A stretch of 64,000 bases of DNA. Origin: Lacihabitans sp. CS3-21. Its GTDB lineage: Bacteria; Bacteroidota; Bacteroidia; Cytophagales; Spirosomataceae. A program made the position numbers and the translations under genes. The DNA lies in the NCBI RefSeq assembly GCF_024343675.1, contig NZ_RJUD01000014.1, positions 37,649 to 101,648 on the forward strand, read 5' to 3'. The notes below the pieces were generated by a model. It worked only from the letters and a program-made list of their open reading frames with translations. It ran no database searches and was not told the origin of the DNA. Position 1 is the first letter of the stretch. Each line of letters starts with the position of its first letter. Shown in pieces: positions 48,933 through 58,800 of the stretch.

Positions 48933-49658
48933 CTAATATCTCAAATATTTAATTTTTCTAAATCTTTTTTCTAAATGTAGAACAGCACTTCTATTCCCAA
49001 TTTGAATTTTATTTCCTTCAATTTGAATATAATCATCTGTGTAGGAATTAATATAATGGATATTTACAGCGTACTGTTCAGAAATTCGAACAATCGAATC
49101 ACCCATAATACTTGTCAAGCCAACAATTGATTTTGGAGAATTATATTGATTACTTTTGGTGAAAATTTTGCATCCGACAACTTTGGTTTTAAAATAAATT
49201 ATTTCTTCGAAATAAACCCTTTCAGTTTTTCCAGAAATTGACTTTAAGAAAAAGTAATCTCCTGCTTTTTTATTTAGTTTTAAATAAAAAAACTTCACAA
49301 TATTATCATGCAATTTATTTAGTTCATAGGAGAGAAAATGTATATCTGAATATTTCTTATGTTTAAAAGTGCCAAAATTCTTATGAAATTCAAATTCTTG
49401 ATAATCAAATGTATAGAACAGGATAGGAATGCCGTAAAATAACTTTTTGTTTAATATAGAATCTATTGTTATTCGACCATTAATTGTTGTATTTGAAACA
49501 ATCAAATCGATATTTTCAATCAGAAAAATATCATTTGCAATCCTAAGCGAACTAGCAATATAACTTTCAGAAATTCCATGAGCAGATAAGTATTTTTCTA
49601 TAATGCTATACTGCCATTTCTCGTTTTCATTACAGATTATCAGTATTTTAGGTTGCAT
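48933..49658 (-). CDS. LytTR DNA-binding protein with a degenerate receiver domain
   Basis: A 241-residue protein. The C-terminal LytTR domain (about 140-241; YFFLKSISGKTERVYFEEIIYFKTK and IRISEQYAVNIHYINSYTDDYIQIEGNKIQIG) binds DNA. The N-terminal half has the strand-helix pattern of a response-regulator receiver, but the phospho-acceptor Asp is replaced by Asn56 (DLIVSNTTING, where the partner at 54133 has LIFLD), and the acidic pocket near residue 10 reads NENE. It is therefore a pseudo-receiver that would not be switched by phosphorylation. It stands alone, with no kinase beside it, at the border between the xylan locus and the surface-protein region. Target genes are unknown. Confidence 0.85.
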   Translation of the reverse strand: MQPKILIICNENEKWQYSIIEKYLSAHGISESYIASSLRIANDIFLIENIDLIVSNTTINGRITIDSILNKKLFYGIPILFYTFDYQEFEFHKNFGTFKHKKYSDIHFLSYELNKLHDNIVKFFYLKLNKKAGDYFFLKSISGKTERVYFEEIIYFKTKVVGCKIFTKSNQYNSPKSIVGLTSIMGDSIVRISEQYAVNIHYINSYTDDYIQIEGNKIQIGNRSAVLHLEKRFRKIKYLRY

Positions 49659-50280
49659 GATTCAATAAAAAAGTAATGTGTCCCAAAAAATATTATGCTT
49701 TAGAATAAAAATATTCTATTTTTTGTGAATAAAAATATTATAAAAATATAGACATTTTAGGGTACAAAAAACTGCCATTAGGCAGAATTAAATAAACTTG
49801 AATATTAATTCAATGAAACTTAGATTTGTTTAATTGAAACTATGATTTACCTTACACAACTTTCTTTTTTGATTTTTACATTTCTAAGTGTTTGTTTAAA
49901 ACGCGGTAAATCGAAGTTTGGCTTTAATTAGATTTGTTATGTCAAAACATTGGGAAGATTATTGTGCATAGAAATTATAATCTCATGAAGGTGTACGATT
50001 TGTTGAAGGTTTAAACTAATTAGCGAAAAGAACAAGTTTGGTAAAAGAACGCCTTCAGAGACATAACTATTAACCATTTTATACATTAATTCAAGTTGGC
50101 AACTCTGCAATGAATTACAAATTATATGTTACCCTAAGAGGTAATGAATCTCTTTCAACAAGTTTTTCAAACTTATCCTTTGCCGAAACAATTCAATGAT
50201 AGAAACAAGAATTACTCACATGCGGCTACATGTCGCTTTCAAACAACAGTTGTTCAAGAATATTTAAGGGCCTAACTTAG
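49659..50280. other. Gene-free AT-rich stretch upstream of a transposase remnant
   Basis: About 620 bp with only short open frames. A 7-bp inverted repeat, TAGAATA/TATTCTA (about 49701-49718), lies in the presumed promoter of the LytTR gene. A 43-codon frame at 50144-50275 has no recognisable similarity. The right part probably belongs to the decayed insertion element that continues at 50281. Confidence 0.5.
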
Positions 50281-50535
50281 GAATTTTCAAAAATTACTTC
50301 TTTTGAGCAAAAAGCATGTATCGAGTCATTTTTCGTAATCATGGAAAGTTTTATTTGTCAGAGATTTGAAGGTTAAACTATGAGAGATTTTTAAATTAAT
50401 TATGTCCAGTTGGAAAAAAAATATAACATCGAACGAAATCATGGAGGGTTAGCCTATAAAACTTCAAAAATAGTCCACAAATCAATAGGTAACAGTATAG
50501 GTAGGAAATGTAAACTAATCGTCTTATCTAATTAA
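50281..50535 (+). pseudogene. Remnant of a DDE transposase (IS3/IS481-like, C-terminal part)
   Basis: One reading frame broken by two stops gives EFSKITSFEQKACIESFF and then YNIERNHGGLAYKTSKIV. The first matches the environment of the catalytic Glu in IS3/IS481 DDE transposases (usual form AxxESFF), and the second matches their rve C-terminus (YNxxRPHxxLxYKTP). The upstream catalytic Asp part is not readable in this frame, so the element is truncated and frameshifted. No terminal inverted repeats or target duplications were found by eye. It shows that the gene-poor region has received and lost a mobile element. Confidence 0.5.
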
Positions 50536-50583
50536 TTGCTTTTAAGTTTACTTTATAATTTAAAGCTACATGAATATGACCTT

Positions 50584-50982
50584 CTAACTGAGCCCATTAG
50601 CCGTATTGTTTTTAATCATTTCACTCGGAGAAATAATAAAATTTCCATTCTTGAAAACAGTAATTAATCTATAATGAATTCTATTAAAAGGTCTATATTT
50701 ATCTTTAAATTGAAAATGGGTTTTGCCTTTTTTCATAATTTGGCCGATATTAATATAGCGGCCATCACCTCGTGAAATTTGAATTAAGAAATAATCGATA
50801 GATGTATTCTTTTTTATCTCCCATTCAAGGATATAACATTTCGAAGAATATTGACTTATTTTCGGAGTTATGAATTCGTTTGAATTAATAACCTTTTTGG
50901 ACATTAATGAAAATGAAACCAAAAAGGCAGCGAGAAATAAATATAATTTTAAATTAATAAGAAAAAGTCTACTGTTTGACAT
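50584..50982 (-). CDS. Small secreted protein with an FnIII-like domain
   Basis: A 132-residue protein with a hydrophobic N-terminal segment (LKLYLFLAAFLVSFSLM), a probable signal peptide or anchor. The rest fits the common Cytophagales FnIII-like pattern in which EWEI, DYFLIQISRGDGRYINIGQI and HYRLITVFKNGNFIISPSEMI correspond to the usual W(s)-x-N-x-YFxIERSxDGxxFxxIG and YYRLKxxDxdGxxxyS blocks. In large surface proteins this domain precedes the type IX secretion tail, but here it stands alone with no such tail. No function can be given. It lies within a very AT-rich region, so it may be a leftover of a larger gene. Confidence 0.6.
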   Translation of the reverse strand: MSNSRLFLINLKLYLFLAAFLVSFSLMSKKVINSNEFITPKISQYSSKCYILEWEIKKNTSIDYFLIQISRGDGRYINIGQIMKKGKTHFQFKDKYRPFNRIHYRLITVFKNGNFIISPSEMIKNNTANGLS

Positions 50983-52701
50983 AACTGAAATTATTTTACA
51001 TTTCCAAAAACGACCTTCAAACCTAAAAATCTAATGATTTTGGAAGTAATAAATGAGATATAAATATGGTTTGGAATTTAGATTGATTAATTCTTATATT
51101 TTAAAACTATTATTAATATGACTGAGCTTATGCGGTTTTTTTAATTTGAATATTTTCTTTTTACATCAAGCTGATAAATAAATTTGATAATAAACCAATC
51201 TTATTATCATAGCTTAATCACTGAAATGCTTAGATATAAATTTTGGCAAATGTATGGTGCCGTTATATCATAGTCAAGAATTCAAGTTTTAAGATATATG
51301 TAATCAATAAATACTGGATTGAAATTCATTAAATGTTTAATGAAATAAGAAATGGCGTTAATAAATTTTCAAAAATTTGCCATTCATTCAATTGGGTTTG
51401 ATTTTCCAACCCATCAATTACAGAAAAAACTTCACCGTAGTTAATTTATTGCTATCGAAATTTCATTTTATAAAAAAACTATAATTTTTTTGTTCTTCAA
51501 CTTAGCTATATTTTAATCCATAAAATAGATTTTTAGAAACCTGAAAATTTTATTATTAGGAAGATCCAATAGTTAAGAATTTAACTTATAAAACCTATCA
51601 ATAAGCTCAATGATTGAAAAATTTCGTTTATGTGATTTGATCTAAAAAGCTAATTAAATTTCATCTTTGTTTAGGACAATTAATAATAAAGGCATAAATT
51701 AATTGTGTGGATTCATCCGATTATTATGTAATGTTATTTAGTTTAAAATTTGATTTTTTCTCAAAAAAAATATTAGTAGACTCTTTTTTTTAATTGATAA
51801 AGAGTTTTTATTTTTAAATTGGTTAGACTAATAACCGATTTCATTTTAATTAATTTGATGTTCATTTAATACTGCGTAAGTGTGCTTTTTTTTTATCTAT
51901 CCTACCATTAGTTTTGTTGCGTAGTTACGAATTCATATGACTTTTTTTTATAAAGCTATATCCAAAAAATAGACAAATTTGTCTTCTAAAAAATATTAAA
52001 CATATAAGCGATTCACTCGTGTAAATTTAAGACAGCACCTTATGATAAGGTGCTATTCTTTTTTTTGCAGATTGATCTGTTATCTTAATAATTAACTAAA
52101 TATTTAAGATATTTTTCAAATCTCTTTAAGGAAATTGAGTTTATAAATTTTGAGAATAGTAGTAAAATTAATAGCAAAAATTAACCTGTCCTTTTAATGC
52201 TATTTTCCCAATTGCATAATGTTACGGCTTCTGCAAAATAATAACAATCCAGACAATTTATCATAGAAAATAGATGGTACTTTGACAGTTTACACTTGGA
52301 ATGAACTAAATGATATTTTGTGGTCCAATTGACCTAACTATTAAAAGATACAGATCAATAATTGACTAAAGAGATATATAGGGCGAGTGTTACCATTTTT
52401 ACCTGGTTACATTAAATGTCCTCTCCAACCGTAAATATCCACACTCGAACCCTGATTTTTTTAAATGTTCCAGAAATGACATGCTGAACTGAATGCTGCA
52501 GTACAATTCGCTTCTGAAGACCATGCTTTCCTATGTTTTGACATTCACAAATCAATCGTTAACTTAGTTTTGGTCCGAGTTTATATCCGTTGTTCAGTTT
52601 TTATTAAACCAAAATGGTTTTCCTATGATTATTCTATTTCTTTAAAAAAGACTTTATTTCTAATCTTTCAAACTTGAATGGAAAATACAGCGTAGTCTTT
52701 T
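50983..52701. other. 1.7-kb AT-rich region without a recognisable gene
   Basis: No frame longer than about 60 codons with coding character is present on either strand. It contains an excellent orphan terminator at 52034 and an A/T hairpin at 51780-51805. A 7-bp long-range pairing also occurs (CGAGTGT at about 52384 with ACACTCG at about 52441). The 52380-52560 part shows short broken open frames on both strands that might be gene debris, but I cannot name them. Confidence 0.6.
52034..52063 (+). terminator. Orphan intrinsic terminator
   Basis: AGCACCTTAT and ATAAGGTGCT form a perfect hairpin with a 1-nt apex, followed by ATTC and eight T. No gene lies upstream on the plus strand for more than 3 kb, so it suggests an unannotated transcript, perhaps a small RNA, ending at about 52063. 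The stem resembles the hairpins at 7790 and 48829 (AGCACCT core). Confidence 0.7.
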
Positions 52702-54129
52702 CTAAGAATTAATGGTTTTATTTTCGTTCTTAAATTTCAAAATAACAGTAGTTCCTGAATTTGGTTTGCTTTTGACCTTTATACTACCGCCATATTGCTC
52801 AATAATTTCTTTACAGATAAACAATCCAAAACCAAAACTATCCTCTTTTTTTGTTCCTATTTTATTGACAGGATTTGCTAGTATACCATCAATATGAGCT
52901 TGAAATACACCTTCCCCATTATCTTTAATCGCTATGGAAGTAAACTGAGCTCTTTTTATGGCAATGATTTCAATAAATCCATTCATTCTATTAAACTTAA
53001 TGGCATTTCCGATAATATTTCTCAAAATTGTTTCAATAAAAATGTAGTTGAAAAAAAGTGTAAGATCAGAGGGAACTGACTTTTTTATTTGTATTTTTTT
53101 TGTGCCAATTGCTTCTTCAAATTCCAATAATATATTGGTTAATTGATCATCCAAATTCAAAACTTTGAAAACTCTACTTTTATTGAAGTTTTTTGCCTCT
53201 ATCCAATTTAGAAATAAATAGAAGGACTCATTGATGGTTTCCAGTCGATCAATTTGGCTCTGAATAAATCCTTTATTTTTTTTATTTTCTTGTTTTAACA
53301 AAAAGATGGCTTCATTTAACGGCCCTCTTAAATCATGTGAAATAATTCCTAAATAGAATTTCTTTATGGATAATATTTCGTTCAACTTTTCCGTTTCGGC
53401 CTTTATTTTCTCATTTAACGATTCATTTACTTTTTTTAATTCAATTTGCTTTTCCCGCTCTATTTCATTGATCCTTTTGATATTTCTTGCTTGTAAATTT
53501 GTTATTTGACCGGTCCACAATCCTGTCAGTACAAGTGAAAAAATAGTGATGTATATTTCACTTAAACTATAATAATACTTATTAATCTCTACATTTTTTA
53601 AAATAAAAAAAGAGCTTAAAACCAGACAGGAAATCGAATAAAAAAAAATTGAAAATATGGTTATTATTTTATTTTTATAACTGATTTTAGCATTCAGATA
53701 AGTCCTATAGACATTAAAATTCAATATGATGAGCCCCGCTATAAATAGGGTTAACATGAAAAGTGGTAAAAGAATAATTCCCAGAAGTATTATAGGGCTA
53801 AACTTTAAAACCCATATTAGGGTATTGGAAAATTCAAATTTTATCTTTTTATAAACTCTGACTTCAATCAACCCAGCTTTTATGATTTTTTGAATTATAA
53901 GTCCTTCAATTAAGATTGCAAAAAAAATCAGTGATATGCTGACATTCTCTCCTAAAATTAATTTTAAATAATTTATGTAAAAGGGTGCTGGAAGTAAAAC
54001 AATCCAAAATAGAGAATAGAAAAAAAAATAAAAGAATTTCTTGAATGATAATCCATAAGACAATGAATAAGCGGCCATACCTATCCATACTGTGATGTTG
54101 AGGATTCTAATTATATCATAGATTTCCAT
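52702..54129 (-). CDS. Membrane sensor histidine kinase
   Basis: A 475-residue kinase. About six N-terminal transmembrane helices (about 3-25, 33-52, 62-82, 108-138, 153-178, 188-207) form the sensor part, with no periplasmic domain of note. A coiled coil (about 213-255) leads to the H box, GIISHDLRGPL, with phospho-accepting His265. The catalytic domain follows: N box NIIGNAIKFN, G1 DNGEGV and G2 FGFGLFICKEI. It senses an unknown signal in or at the membrane and phosphorylates the LytTR regulator, whose gene ends 3 nt before this one starts. The pair lies next to the giant surface-protein genes, which are candidate targets. Confidence 0.93.
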   Translation of the reverse strand: MEIYDIIRILNITVWIGMAAYSLSYGLSFKKFFYFFFYSLFWIVLLPAPFYINYLKLILGENVSISLIFFAILIEGLIIQKIIKAGLIEVRVYKKIKFEFSNTLIWVLKFSPIILLGIILLPLFMLTLFIAGLIILNFNVYRTYLNAKISYKNKIITIFSIFFYSISCLVLSSFFILKNVEINKYYYSLSEIYITIFSLVLTGLWTGQITNLQARNIKRINEIEREKQIELKKVNESLNEKIKAETEKLNEILSIKKFYLGIISHDLRGPLNEAIFLLKQENKKNKGFIQSQIDRLETINESFYLFLNWIEAKNFNKSRVFKVLNLDDQLTNILLEFEEAIGTKKIQIKKSVPSDLTLFFNYIFIETILRNIIGNAIKFNRMNGFIEIIAIKRAQFTSIAIKDNGEGVFQAHIDGILANPVNKIGTKKEDSFGFGLFICKEIIEQYGGSIKVKSKPNSGTTVILKFKNENKTINS

Positions 54130-54132
54130 AAG

Positions 54133-54831
54133 TTATTTTTTATCTTGAGGGAATGTGCCTATGAGCCCTTGTAATTTGTTTTTATAAGTTAATCCAACAG
54201 GAATTGGTTTATCATTGATAAATACATGATTTGCATCTATGCTCGTGATTTTATCCAAATTTACGATGTATGATTTATGTATTCTTATAAACAAATTAGA
54301 CGGCAAGTTGATTTCTAAATAGGAAATGTTGTCATTAACTAATAAATAGTTGTCATTAAAATAAACTTTGGTATAAATTCCATAAGCAATAATGTAATCT
54401 AAATTTTCAAAGTTAATTTTTTGCATTTTTCTTCCAACCTTAAAGAAAAATGAATGAGTATTATTTTCGAGTGTTTCAGGTTGTGATAAACACCTCGATA
54501 TGGCCTTATTTAACCGACCTTTCGAAATAGGCTTTAAAATAAAATCCTTAATATTTTCATGTTCGTAAGTTTCTATAGCAAAGTTAGGGTGTGAAGAAGT
54601 AATTATTATAGGAGTTGTCTTTGTAGCATGAATCAGATCTAATCCATTATCCTTACCCAACATTATATCTAAAAAAATCAAATCGAAGTTTTGGCTATAG
54701 ATTAATGAAAGTGAATCTTTTAATGTGGTAGCTAAAGTTATTTTACAAAGAATCAAATCATTTAGGTGATTACTCAATTCTTGGAAAAAATGCTCTGAAT
54801 CCTCTACAATTAATACAGAATAATTCTTCAT
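54133..54831 (-). CDS. LytTR-type response regulator
   Basis: A 232-residue response regulator. The receiver domain (1-115) has the acidic pair Glu10/Asp11 (LIVEDSE), the phospho-acceptor Asp55 (LIFLDIMLGKDNG), Thr/Ser in IITSSHP and Lys in FILKPISKG. All are intact, unlike the pseudo-receiver at 48933. The LytTR DNA-binding domain (about 125-232) carries FFFKVGRKMQKINFENLDYI and FIRIHKSYIVNLDKITSID. It forms a two-gene operon with the histidine kinase (3-nt gap). Targets are not known. Confidence 0.94.
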   Translation of the reverse strand: MKNYSVLIVEDSEHFFQELSNHLNDLILCKITLATTLKDSLSLIYSQNFDLIFLDIMLGKDNGLDLIHATKTTPIIITSSHPNFAIETYEHENIKDFILKPISKGRLNKAISRCLSQPETLENNTHSFFFKVGRKMQKINFENLDYIIAYGIYTKVYFNDNYLLVNDNISYLEINLPSNLFIRIHKSYIVNLDKITSIDANHVFINDKPIPVGLTYKNKLQGLIGTFPQDKK

Positions 54832-55896
54832 TTATTTTTTGGCACAGGTGAAAATTAAATTTTTTGAATGCTCAAATATAGTACCAAAATTATATTTTTT
54901 TTTCTCTACAAATCACGTTCGTTCTATCTAACTGTTTTTTGGTTATACAAAATGTTAATTACATATAATCAGAAGTTTATTTCATTAAAATAAAAAAGAA
55001 AATTTATTCCAGTAATTGTTAAAATTAGTTTAGTTGTATTGGAAATCTAGTTCAACTAAATTAAATCCTACTTCATTTATTTAAATGCCCATTTGCTTAA
55101 TTAGAGCCATTTTTCGCCTCTCTTTGGAGTTCTTTTTGCGTCTAATTGTTTGACTGATTTGAAAATAATATCAGTTTATGTTTTTCGATTTATTAGAGAT
55201 TTGAGTCAATATTCTCGATAAAATGATTGCATATAAATTAAAACAAAAAGTAAAAAACATTCAATATGATTTAAGAAAATTTAGCTTTACCTACTAGGGT
55301 ATCACAAACATAAAAACCTTAAATAAATCTTTCATTGTCTTGGAAAATCAAAGCTTTAATCCTTTGGATTTGTTAAGTCCCATTTCGTTCAATGTTGTTG
55401 TTTTAGGTTTCGCAAAAAAGTACACCTTATTTCTTAAAAAGAAGTTAAGTATTTTGTGTGTTCCAATGCTTTGATTTGCGTGTTTGATTCTACTCTTCGT
55501 GATTTTAGCTTAATTTCTAATAAGCATAGATGTTTGATAAATTATATCAAATATGAGCGATTTGAAAGATTTTCATATCATTTTTATTCTTAAGTCTTTA
55601 TATGGTTTTATCGTAAAAAAGCCCTTTGGAAATCATTTTCCCTCTTTTGACTTTAAAACAATTGGATACAATACAATTATAGGAAGTTACCAATTTCTTT
55701 GGGTAAATATCATCCTGTTCAATCCTTATTTTGACGATGATTGATAAAAATATTTTGCAATCAGTTTTTAATTTCTTTGATCAAAAAATAGGTCATCTAA
55801 TAACTTTTTGCTTTTCGATACCTATTAGTTTTTTTTCAAATTAAACTTTCAATTAGATTAAAAACAATTCATTTAAAAATAAATCAAATTAATATA
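54832..55896. other. 1.06-kb AT-rich gene-free stretch before the giant surface protein
   Basis: Divergent intergenic region between the two-component operon and the large surface-protein gene. Apart from the candidate -7 element at 54873, I find no strong promoter, hairpin or coding frame. A 63-codon frame at 55553-55744 has no recognisable features. Confidence 0.55.
54873..54880 (-). promoter_or_regulatory. Candidate -7 element for the LytTR/kinase operon
   Basis: On the minus strand the site reads TATATTTG, an exact match to TAnnTTTG, 42 bp before the start codon of the response regulator. No TTG at the standard spacing is visible; the nearest is 28 nt upstream. Confidence 0.35.
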
Positions 55897-58800
55897 ATGA
55901 ACAATAAAATTACAAATAAACATTTACATATACGGATGCTCTATGTTTTTGCAGTGTGTATGTTTTTGGCAAGTCTGCCAAATCGTGCATTTGCACAACT
56001 CACTGGCCCTGGTGGAGTAACCTCGGGTCTTAGAATTTGGCTTAAGCCAGATAAAGATTTTTTACCCAGTAGCTGGAAAGACCAATCGCAAGCGGGTAAT
56101 ACTTATTCCCAAACGAATACTAATAGGCAGCCTTATTCCAATGCTTTTAGCAAAACAACAAACTTCCATCCTACTATTAATTTTGGAGGAAGTACGTTAG
56201 CTGATGCACGTTTTATGGTGGTACCTACTGGTAAACCTTTTTCAGCGAATGGGTCTAATGGTAGTATCTTTATGATGATTAGCAAGCATAATTCTAGTGG
56301 TGCATATAGAGATTATTTGGGTTTTAATGGCACAACAACAGGTTCATCTTTAGTCAATGCAAATGAGCCAGTAATAACCAGCTTAGGTGATGTGCAAATG
56401 TACCCGTATCTGGGGCCCACAGTCGCTGCACCTCTTACGGCTAATGAACTTGCAATATCAGATGTAATGTGGACAGTAGGAGGATCCAGCATAAAATATG
56501 GGAATAATGGTCTTAATGGTTCTCGTAATCAAACAGTATTATCAATTCATGCTAGAACGGCTAATGGGTCAATACTTGGTTCACAACCGGAGATATCTGA
56601 TGCTGATTTCGGTGAGGTTGTTGCCTATGAAAGAGAATTGACAACAGAAGAAAGGACTAAAGTTCGCTCTTATTTAGCCATTAAATATGGTATAACTTTG
56701 AAACAAGCTCAAAATTACATTGCTTCCGATGGCACAATAGTATGGAATAGCGATGTAAGTATAGAAGCACAAGCTTATAATAACAATATTTTTGGTGTAG
56801 GACTTGACAATGCGTCTACCTTAGACCAACGCATAAGTAATAGTATCAAAGGCGAAGAACCATCGCTTCTTACGGTTGCAACTAGCAATAATTTTTTATT
56901 GGCAAACAATGCAATAGGCAGAAGGAAGATGGCGGTTGATAAATCATTTTTAATGTTTGGTGATAATAAAAATATCTCTACTGTTTTACGAAACCTAACT
57001 GCGAGTGATTGCCCAGCTATAGACCCCAACGCTAGTGTAAAAAGAATAGAGCGTGAATGGTTTGTGCAAAAAACAGGCACACCAGGTGGAGTTTTTTTGA
57101 ATTTTGATTTTTCTACTTATGCCATTAATGCAAGAGTGTTTATGTTGGTGGCAGATGATCCATTTTTTACACAAAACGTACAAAAAATTACAGGTACATA
57201 TAAGGCAGGAATAGGTACGTTTTCTTATGATTTTCCTGCTAACAAATACATCACTTTTGGTGGCGAATACGATGCTACGGTATGTCCTTCGTGCGAAGGA
57301 GGCTCATTTAAGATAGATAACAGAGATAAATGGTGGGATACAAAATACCCAGCAGATGGTGATTCTTGGAATTTGAATCAGGTGGGGCCTTTTATAGCAG
57401 CTACCCCGACTAGTGGAGCAATCAATGCAACGCTTAAAATCTTAGACCCTGAAGGTGTAGAGTTCATTCCTCAATACCGTCCATGGGTTTTCGGACAAGA
57501 CTGGTTATGGTTAGAAAGATGGACAAATGAAAACGACGCACTAATTACCTATCAGGTAAATTTGAGTGGAACAACTGCAACTGCTCCAGCACAGGCAAAA
57601 GTTAAATTCCAAATTGCAGGTATCAATACCGAAGTAGGTAATTCCGATATTGTTACTGTTGTTGGTTATTGTAATGGCGTTGCGGTAATGCCCACCATTA
57701 AATATGCTTCTGCTAACAAGACATATAGGACTTATTCAATTAGTGGTAATGTTTTAACAGGAACCAAATGGTGGGGCTTCGTTGATGACTTTGGCAAGGC
57801 GAATGTAGAATTTAATACCCCAGTCGATAGACTTGAAATTAAATGGAAACATAATAGCAAGTGGGCATGGAGAGTATATAAAGCAGATTTGATGATAGGC
57901 AAAATGTCGTTTGAGTGTCCAGCTCCACTGCCACCCAATGCGGATGCTATCTATGTAGAACAAGATTTTAATAATAATGATATAGCGACGTGTGGTAAAG
58001 CCACGATGGAGTTGAAGTTTACGAATGAAAACTGCGACCCAAGAGTGATTAACTTTAGTGATGTATTACCACCTCAATTAGAGTATATACCTGGTACATA
58101 TAATGACAGTGATATGCCAGCGGGTACATTACAGCCTACTTACTCAGGTCAAAACTTTAGTTTTAACGCCTTATCAGTTCCTCCAGGATCACGCTCTGTG
58201 TATGTAGGAGTACGCCCAACAGGTACAGCTACACCAAATACATATAATACGCAAGGAAACTATACAGTTACCAGCAGTGGTAAATCTTATACTACGATAG
58301 GAGACAGTGGAGATTTTGGTCCCACTGCTATGACAATACATGCAGGCACACCTGTGGCAAAACCAGATACGATGTATATGACAGTGAATAAAACTTGCTT
58401 CACAGTAGGCGATACATTAACATATACTGTTTCGTTTGTTAACAATACGGCATCTTCAATACCAAAAGTACAATTCCAGAATTTTGTGGATAGTACTAAA
58501 ATGAGTTTTATTGGAGGAAGTCTTAATACAACATTTGGCGGAACGGCAAATACTTATACAGGTGCCAGTTACTTAGATATTCAGAATATGACATTGCCTT
58601 TAGGAGGTAGTAGCCTTTCTTATAAAGTTAGAGTGTTAGCGGCCGCAGATACACTTAGAAATCAAGCAGAAATCTTTATTGATCCTACTTCAGAATGTGG
58701 CGGAGAAAATGCTCAAAAAAATACGCAGGAATTGAAGTTATTGAAATGTGCAGATTGTGGTACACCAAGTTCATTGGGTGCAAATAATAAAGCTATTCCA

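Noticed and set aside
50144..50275. 43-codon frame upstream of the transposase remnant
   Set aside because: Composition is plausible but no family pattern is seen and it is not in frame with the transposase fragment.
51780..51805. A/T hairpin followed by T as a second orphan terminator
   Set aside because: Stem is only ACTCTTT/AAAGAGT with a long loop; in such AT-rich DNA this is likely chance.
52384..52447. Long-range pairing CGAGTGT/ACACTCG as a structured RNA or riboswitch
   Set aside because: Only 7 bp over a 50-nt loop with no supporting inner helices; not convincing without conservation.
55553..55744. 63-codon frame before the giant surface protein
   Set aside because: No signal, domain or ribosome-binding context; length is expected by chance in this DNA.
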